Positions 58,201 through 64,000 of a DNA stretch of 64,000 nucleotides are shown piece after piece. Both the position numbers and the translations under genes were made by a program. Position 1 is the stretch's first letter, and each line of letters begins with the position of its first letter. Below the pieces are notes generated by a model that had not been told where the DNA came from, searched no databases, and saw nothing but the letters and a program-made list of their open reading frames with translations. The stretch covers positions 186,001-250,000 of the forward strand of contig CAJQUW010014373.1 in assembly GCA_907163375.1 (NCBI GenBank), in the 5' to 3' direction. Source of the stretch: Prostheceraeus crozeri. Its lineage: Eukaryota > Platyhelminthes > Polycladida > Euryleptidae.

Positions 58201-61200
58201 AAGAACTCGCAAGTGAAGAGAAGCTATTCCGAAACTCCTTCAATCTGCAGAATGATGGAGTAGGAAGAATTCGAACTTGACGTTACAGGTGGAGACCTGA
58301 AGCATTCAAGTTTCAAGTTCTTTTCAACTCAACTAAGAAGTGAAATTTAGAACTATCAAAAAAACTACTTCATGATAAAGTACTCTTGAAATTAGGATTG
58401 CGTCAGTAGGTTTTTGTTATCCGATAGTTGACATGCTACTTATGCTAACCAAATAGAACCGAATAGGCCTTTACATGCCGTAAAACCGGCAATAGACCGC
58501 ATTCACTCTCTCTTGGGTGGCAGTATATTGTGACATCTTCCAGTCTAAAATTACTAAGAAATATCGCATAAGTAAAGCTTGTTTTTACGTGAATATTCCA
58601 TCAATAAAATTCTTGAATAACTAAGTGCTTTAATAAATGCCCGCTACATTATGAAATCATTTACAGCTCGGCTTATTAGTGGGCCTATGACTTGTTATCT
58701 TAATGAATGAAACTTAATGTGATACCAAAAACATGCTTGACTGACATTCAATGAATGTTTGATAGAAACATTCAATACATTTCTCTATGGTAGGTATTCA
58801 ATAAATTCATTTATAGGTATTATTGCCAAATGTCATTTAGGCGCAATTCACTCATATACTATTAATGAAGACTCAAGACACAACAAGATGGCATAGTATA
58901 TCTTATTTTTCTCATCATGCACGCAGGATGACCAGCAACACAAATAGCGATTGACATTACAGGCACTGAAAGATCAATTTGAAGTAATTATTAATAACAA
59001 AGAAGTTAATGACACATTCAAAGACACAAAAGACACACGAAGAAGTGCCAATCACACATCATCCACTTCAGTCATCATTCCTTATATTGACCATACATTT
59101 AGAAGTCTATATTATTACCAGACAACACTGCAAAAGGACAGCAGGGAGATGGATTGGCAAATCACAAATAATCTCGCATGGGGACCACTTGCTACATAAC
59201 AAACAAAATGACGGTGATGAAGAGTGGTCGTCATTGCAGTAGACCAGTTCGCATCAAACTTGTTCACAATAAACTTCATAAATAAGTCAATAATTCACCA
59301 AAAAACACGTAATTCAAATTCAACTTCAAATCTATTCTGAAAATGTCTGCCAAATTTTGTGCGTGAAATCCAGACACATATTTGCTCTATTCATATATCA
59401 ATTGACTTTTCAGTTAGTTGCAGCAGGAGCTTCAGTCGTACCAGGGTCGTGCAACCAAACTGAAATCTTAAGAATAAGCTACACACATGAATTGTCATAC
59501 AGCCGATACTGATGTGATAACAATCATTTCACAGTTGTGTGCTCTCACCCCTCTAGTCATTGTAGATATGAAGAGGCATCAAACTAGACTGGAAGATGAA
59601 AATTTCCGTTCAATAGCTTGTAGCAAATATTGTCTTCAGTATTCATAACATTATGTGAAGTGAAGATACGTTGTTTTCTTGGCCAACTCAATTATTCGTT
59701 TATTTCTGGAAAGCTGTCATGCACAGGCGATGCTTCAAGTGATGGGATAGCTCAGGCAGTACTTCAATGCGATGATGCTGGTCGAGGTTCATGGTTCAAG
59801 TCTGTCCATCTGGGGAGATACCGCTCCTCAAGAGGCCACTAAGCCCAACCTGGTCAGAGTTGACGGTGAAAGAAGCCTTCCCAACCCCAAACGTGCTGCT
59901 ATGGCTTCTCACCAAAGATGGGACAGCATTCATTTACACCAATAGAACCAATATAGTTACAGTTGATTAGGCTTCCGACGGAGAAAACTTTTTGGCCAAG
60001 ATTTTTGAATGGATCACACTTCGAAGTCGCATTATGAGCGAAAATGGAATCGAAAATGGTTTCAGTTACGTGGCAATACTCATTCATAATGGGTGAAATG
60101 CAGCGCTTTGAGTGAGCGGGTTTTTTTAAAAAATGTTCGCTTAACGCTCAGGCGAGCGAGCAGTCATTGTTGAATTTTTGGACAAGCGAGTGGTGAATGT
60201 GACCTTGAGACAACTCTTGAAAATAATAATTCGTCTCTTTGAAGTTATGAGAATTAACAGGACATCTGCAAAATGAAAACCACGCTACTGAATTAATGTC
60301 CATTCTAAACAGCATTCCTGAGTGTCTTCCTCGCAAAGTTCGATTCTAAGGTTACATCAGCTACTGATTTGAGAGTTGCGCACACATCATTTTGTCAGTA
60401 TCATTCGCTTACTGCTTTGGCAGAGAGTATTCGGATTCTTTTGAACGTTGAGATTTGAGTCGGACGATGTTCGATATAGGGTGCTCAACTGGAGCCCTCC
60501 CTGTGTGATTCCTTGCTTTGCTGATCTGTGATTTACGCACGTTTCTTGGTCAAACACATGATGCACGCAATATTAAGTAATGAAATTCACATACCCCGAT
60601 ATCTGACAACTATCATCTGTATATTTAGCAGTCTCCGTCTTGTGGGATGCTGAAGATCACCGCAGCTGACATGTCGTAGACATGTATGCTAAAATATCAA
60701 CGAGCACTCTTACATGTGAATGCGCAAGAGGAGTAAAATACGTGATTAATGAGAACACCATGTGGAATACATGCCTTGTAAGTGAAGCACAGCAGCAGTA
60801 GGAGTGTAAGACGATATTTTTCAGCGACTCTGCCATGTCAAGTGAGTCAATTATAAATACTCAGCAAAATCAGACTGGATGCCAAGGTAATAGAAAACAA
60901 CATACAGGCCTAAATTGTGATGCTACTAGCATTTTCAAAGTTTTCTTGGTAAGACAACGAATCTGATTGCCGGCTGCATTAAAGACAACACGTTTTGTTA
61001 CGACTACATTCCTCTAGTATATCTACACGCTCACACAATTTTCAATTTAGCAACCAGATGATGAACGAAACATTTCAGATGATACTGCCCTCGGCATTAT
61101 CAAAGCGCAAACAAGGTTGCAACTACGACTTCACGGGTCGCTAAATTACTTAGATATCATAACCATCATCAAAAAACTATAATTAGATGTTCAAATATTC

Positions 61201-62606
61201 ATCAACTCCGACAATCAGCGCACACCCATGCGAAATCAGAACCATTCCATTCAGTGAAGCACATCGATCGGCGTACAGACAATGCACATGACTGTAAGCC
61301 GGTCCAACAATTCACAACAAAAAAAGAAACTACGTTTCCTCGAACGATTCAAACACGATTCAGCAGAGTATCATATAACCAGACGATATCAAAATGAAGT
61401 ATTTCTGAAGAGAATTTCAAAAATCAACTATGACAATTAACTTTTGAATTTACACAATTTTTGCAAACTAGTTAGCTAGGATTCATTGCTGTGTGCATGG
61501 ATTGCAAAGGAAGTTTATAAAAATGTGAATAAGAAGGCGGTCTTCTTTTAAAAGTTGAAATCGGTTGATTTAGAATTCATTTAGAATTCTAGAGACGCGT
61601 CTTTCATTGCTTCTACAGCTTAAGTTGACACATCTTTCATTCAGACCGTCCCTTGCTCATGTTTTCGTATTACTTTGTTTGGTTTATCAGATCACAATCG
61701 TTGGTAACTACATTTTCAAGCAATGTTAGCATTTCTGAAGAAAATTCAACAGATTTTTCAACTGAGAGATTCAACAACTGAAGGCAACCTGACAAGTACT
61801 TGATTCTATAATCAGGTACTTGATTGCGTTCAATGGGCGCTAAAGAATTTCAACATCGTTTGTAGATCACGAATTTACTGTGATTTTGAGTCCATAAGTG
61901 GTCGCATTTTAGCATCTTCTAAGTTTTTGAAAATGATGATGATCTGCTACATTGATTTCTTTTAATAACCGGTTAATCAGATGGCTACAGCAGCAAAGAA
62001 ATAATACGCCTACGGATTGGAGAACGTTATCAGTCCTCATTAGAACTACTTCAATTAATTATTCAAATTACAATAAAAAACGGTTCAACGAAGTTTTGAT
62101 AAGCTCTGATCCTCACAAATCAAGACCGAGATTAGGCACGATTCAGTTAGATCAAAGAATTCAGGAATTTTGTTAAGTGACAATCTTTTTTGGGATTTAT
62201 GAATTATAAATATATCATCTGCCATAGTCTTTCTTAAAATTTTCACGATGTTTCATACTCACCACGGTAGCATTCTCTTTACTCTCTGTTAATTTCTTTC
62301 TGATGCCATCTCCATTGACAACACTGGTGAAATCGTTCTTATACCAAACGATTGTAAGGTTCCCGATAGGCCATGTACTAACGCGGCATCGTAACTGGAA
62401 AGGCGTTCCTTGCTTCTGACGTAGGGACACATCTTCCTTGAGCATATTGATAATTGGGGGACCTGTGTGAGAATTGGCGAAGATTATCAATGTGAATACA
62501 ATAACCACTAACATCATCTACTTACTTCTGATATTAACACGGGAATTATCGGTCTTTCCGACTGAAATGCTGACACCACATTGGTATTCACCGATGCTTT
62601 CGATTC
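55091..62606 (-). CDS. BSG/NPTN-like: Basigin/neuroplastin-like Ig membrane protein, 3' part of gene
   Basis: Four exons in phase: 62606-62526, 62462-62263, 58126-58012 and 55269-55095 (or to a stop at 55091-55093). They encode the end of an Ig domain (GEYQCGVS), a membrane-proximal Ig domain (FQLRCRVSTW, NLTIVWYKND, then DALRVEHRGVYFC), and a transmembrane helix PLAPIWPLIGIILEVIIVVI with the intramembrane Pro and Glu typical of basigin and neuroplastin. A short basic-rich tail follows (RKRRRAKKLAEAEHAAAQ). In animals these proteins chaperone monocarboxylate transporters and plasma-membrane calcium pumps at the cell surface. The signal peptide and first Ig exons lie right of the window. Confidence 0.92.
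55581..57236 (-). mobile_element. Tc1-type element, full length (1656 bp), two stops in the transposase
   Basis: Ends (G/C)AGTCCGTTTCATAAAAAGT and CAGATTGTTTCATAAAAAAT, inverted, flanked by TA (55579-55580, 57237-57238). Near-identical to the deleted copy at 17658-18787. It lies in the basigin-like gene, in the intron before the transmembrane exon, and in the same orientation as that gene. Confidence 0.92.
55693..56733 (-). pseudogene. Tc1 transposase (DD34E) with two in-frame stops
   Basis: Starts MNNNEIAFTKGKVSALLELG, with a paired helix-turn-helix and a GRPRKTS hinge in the first 124 codons. A stop follows RRLR (probably CAG to TAG), and a second stop stands where the Trp of (W)SDEASVRL is expected (TGG to TAG, near 56312). 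Downstream, SDEAS carries the first Asp, FMDDNATCH the second, and SPDLNPIENVW the Glu, 34 residues on. Both stops look like single transitions in an otherwise intact gene of about 345 codons, so the loss is recent. Confidence 0.9.
58012..58126 (-). CDS. BSG/NPTN-like: Basigin-like exon: end of membrane-proximal Ig domain
   Basis: 115 nt, acceptor TTTTCTAG, donor GTAAGT. Encodes DSLLIFDALRVEHRGVYFCQ then ...GWYLRVL, with the second Ig cysteine in GVYFC. It leaves one base that makes Asp with the next exon. Confidence 0.93.
58127..59699. other. Basigin-like intron, nothing recognised
   Basis: Overlapping short frames near 58951-59242 have no motif support. Confidence 0.5.
59700..60040 (+). 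mobile_element. Possible fossil retroelement RNase H fragment
   Basis: Plus-strand wording GDASSDGIAQAVLQCDDAG and, in a different frame, a segment near 59835-59950 resemble parts of the RNase H domain of Ty3/gypsy-like elements. It is short, broken and old, with no other element parts around. It lies in a basigin intron. Confidence 0.35.
60041..62262. other. Basigin-like intron, right part, nothing recognised
   Basis: AT-rich, no supported feature. Confidence 0.5.
62263..62462 (-). CDS. BSG/NPTN-like: Basigin-like exon: start of membrane-proximal Ig domain
   Basis: 200 nt, acceptor TCACACAG, donor GTGAGT. Encodes PPIINMLKEDVSLRQKQGTP, FQLRCRVSTWPIGNLTIVWY KND with the first Ig cysteine and core Trp, and NLT and NAT as N-glycosylation sequons. 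Phase 0 at its end fits the next exon. Confidence 0.92.
62526..62606 (-). CDS. BSG/NPTN-like: Basigin-like exon: end of the first visible Ig domain
   Basis: 81 nt, acceptor CTCCTGCAG, donor GTAAGT. Encodes IESIGEYQCGVSISVGKTDN SRVNIR: the YxC motif closing an Ig fold. It begins with two bases of a split codon and ends with one (A|GT gives Ser). Confidence 0.85.
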
Positions 62607-64000
62607 CTGCAGGAGAAACACATCACTGTGTCATCTATTCGTCAGTAACTTAGTTATACTATCGGGGAAAATCGTGGTAGAGGTCGAGATGAGTGTTGAT
62701 GTATCATCCCATAGGAGTGCAATGCATGCGCAGTATAGTAAGGTGAAGTCATCGGTCAATACAGTGTAACGTATATAGGCTGTAAATTACATTTGGGCTT
62801 GGCCACGCGGAAGTTAACATTTCGAGTGAAAAATGAAATTCAAGTTATGTTTTTCTCCTTCATACTTCTGAAAAGATCATAGAAAAGTTCTAGCTCCCAG
62901 ATCATGTCTCATTTTTGTCCTATCTTCTGTGGTTCAATAGTAGTCGATGTTTGAAGTTTGGCGAAAAAATAAGTTGTTGATGTCGCGTTTGTCACTTATC
63001 AAGCCAAATATTGAAGCTCTTGATTTTCATCAATGTTGATGTATGGGAATCTATTTCTCTGTGGATGTTTAATAAATTGGTAATGTTTAGTAATTATACG
63101 AAGGTGATATAGTCATAAAATCTTTGAACCCCATCTTTCTAGGTGAATCAAATTTATGCAGTTGAAATTCCGTTACCAAAGTTTCCATTTTTTGTTGTCA
63201 CTAAAAAAATCATATTTGTTTGAGTAACTGAATTTCATCAGAAAGAAAGCATTTTGATGCATATTAACACGTTGTACAGTATATTCAGCTATCGCAATTT
63301 TGATGTTCTTCATTGTTAAATGAGGTAACATTTTTATGAAATTCCGTTACCGGTAACGGAATTTCAAATGTTCATCAAGTCATGAAATCACATAGAAGCT
63401 TCTCTTACGCTGGTTTCTATCCCGATTACAATACCCATTTGACATGCCATCTTTCTATCAGTATTTTCGTTAATTATCAGAACTGATAATTACATTCTTG
63501 GTTGAGATTGCAAAACAATGGCTATCACCTAGATGAAGGCCTACTGAGTCAATACTTTTGTTGATTTAAAAAATCAAAATGATTAAATTATTTGAGGTAA
63601 AAATAAAACAAATAAGTATCCATGATATAATTCTATGATTAAGGATGTATTGCTGTCTGTGTAACTATGCGCAACGTAGGTACACATCCCACTAGTGAAT
63701 AATTTCTAACGTTAGTCATCGGTGATTTGCAGATTGTCAAGATTAAAATAATTGTGCAGGGTGAAGTAGGAATCTTCAGGTCTCCCTCACATTTCTCATG
63801 AAGGTTAATCAATCCCATCAAATTAACTACTAGCTCATTGTTATACTTAGCTTGGAAAATAGTGATGATTGCGTAGGCATATCCTCCTTAGTCCAACATT
63901 AAATGCACAAAACGGTGAATATCTAGGTAGGATTTGTGTTTAAATCAAGTTCAAATTTTCAGCTGCTGTCTCCATTTCTACTGCCTACAGTACATTCGCT
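62607..64000. other. Basigin-like intron running off the right edge
   Basis: No upstream Ig exon or signal-peptide exon was found here; only the palindrome at 63337-63366 stands out. Confidence 0.5.
63163..63366. repeat. 30 bp perfect palindrome and a separate half-site
   Basis: 63337-63366 is a perfect palindrome with half TGAAATTCCGTTACC. The same 15-mer stands alone at 63163-63177. No transposon or binding-site family recognised. Confidence 0.85.

Noticed and set aside
58951-59242. Two overlapping plus-strand frames
   Set aside because: Low-complexity wording, no family, inside an intron of a gene on the other strand.

Overview
The window is nuclear DNA from an animal, most likely an AT-rich invertebrate. 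It has spliced genes with GT-AG introns of 1 to 12 kb, a sorting nexin, a basigin/neuroplastin-type membrane protein and a CYP2-clan cytochrome P450. The mobile elements are typical of aquatic invertebrate genomes: Penelope-like, Tc1, mariner, piggyBac, hAT, a Ginger-like integrase element, LTR-retroelement remnants and tRNA-derived SINEs. The phylum cannot be fixed from the sequence alone.

Three host genes are supported, all on the minus strand. (1) Positions 42592 down to 3718 hold most of an SNX1/SNX2-type sorting nexin (PX-BAR retromer subunit). Seven coding exons join in phase and give 445 residues from the start codon to the middle of the BAR domain; the last short exon probably lies beyond the left edge. 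(2) An intact, intronless P450 of 506 codons (7939 to 6419) lies inside intron 5 of the sorting nexin on the same strand. It has its own TATA-like box and a poly(A) signal. (3) The 3' part of a basigin/neuroplastin-like immunoglobulin gene (62606 to about 55091) shows four exons that join in phase: the end of one Ig domain, a membrane-proximal Ig domain, and a transmembrane helix with the family's intramembrane glutamate. Its 5' exons lie beyond the right edge.

Most of the rest is intron or spacer occupied by mobile elements. From left to right: a broken Ginger-like integrase element with a small MITE inserted in it (83-2101); a Penelope-like 3' end with inverted terminal copies and a hammerhead-like core (4093-4576); tRNA-derived SINEs; two abutting Tc1-type elements (17658-18787 and 18794-20183) and a third fragment; a head-to-head SINE pair (24176-24490); a 550 bp non-autonomous hAT with an exact 8 bp target duplication (28171-28720); a GC-richer repeat with three hairpins (30510-31020); a 606 bp near-perfect palindrome (33100-33705); a four-unit inverted/direct repeat cluster (36046-37230); a broken LTR-retroelement gag/protease region (38430-39830); a piggyBac element flanked by TTAA (43833-46184); a decayed mariner (50826-51800); and a 1656 bp Tc1 element in a basigin intron (55581-57236).

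The genes do not form an obvious functional set. The most unusual points are the P450 nested in the sorting-nexin intron with its poly(A) signal inside a MITE, the hammerhead-like Penelope terminus, the long palindrome, and a stop codon that overlaps a splice donor in the basigin-like gene.
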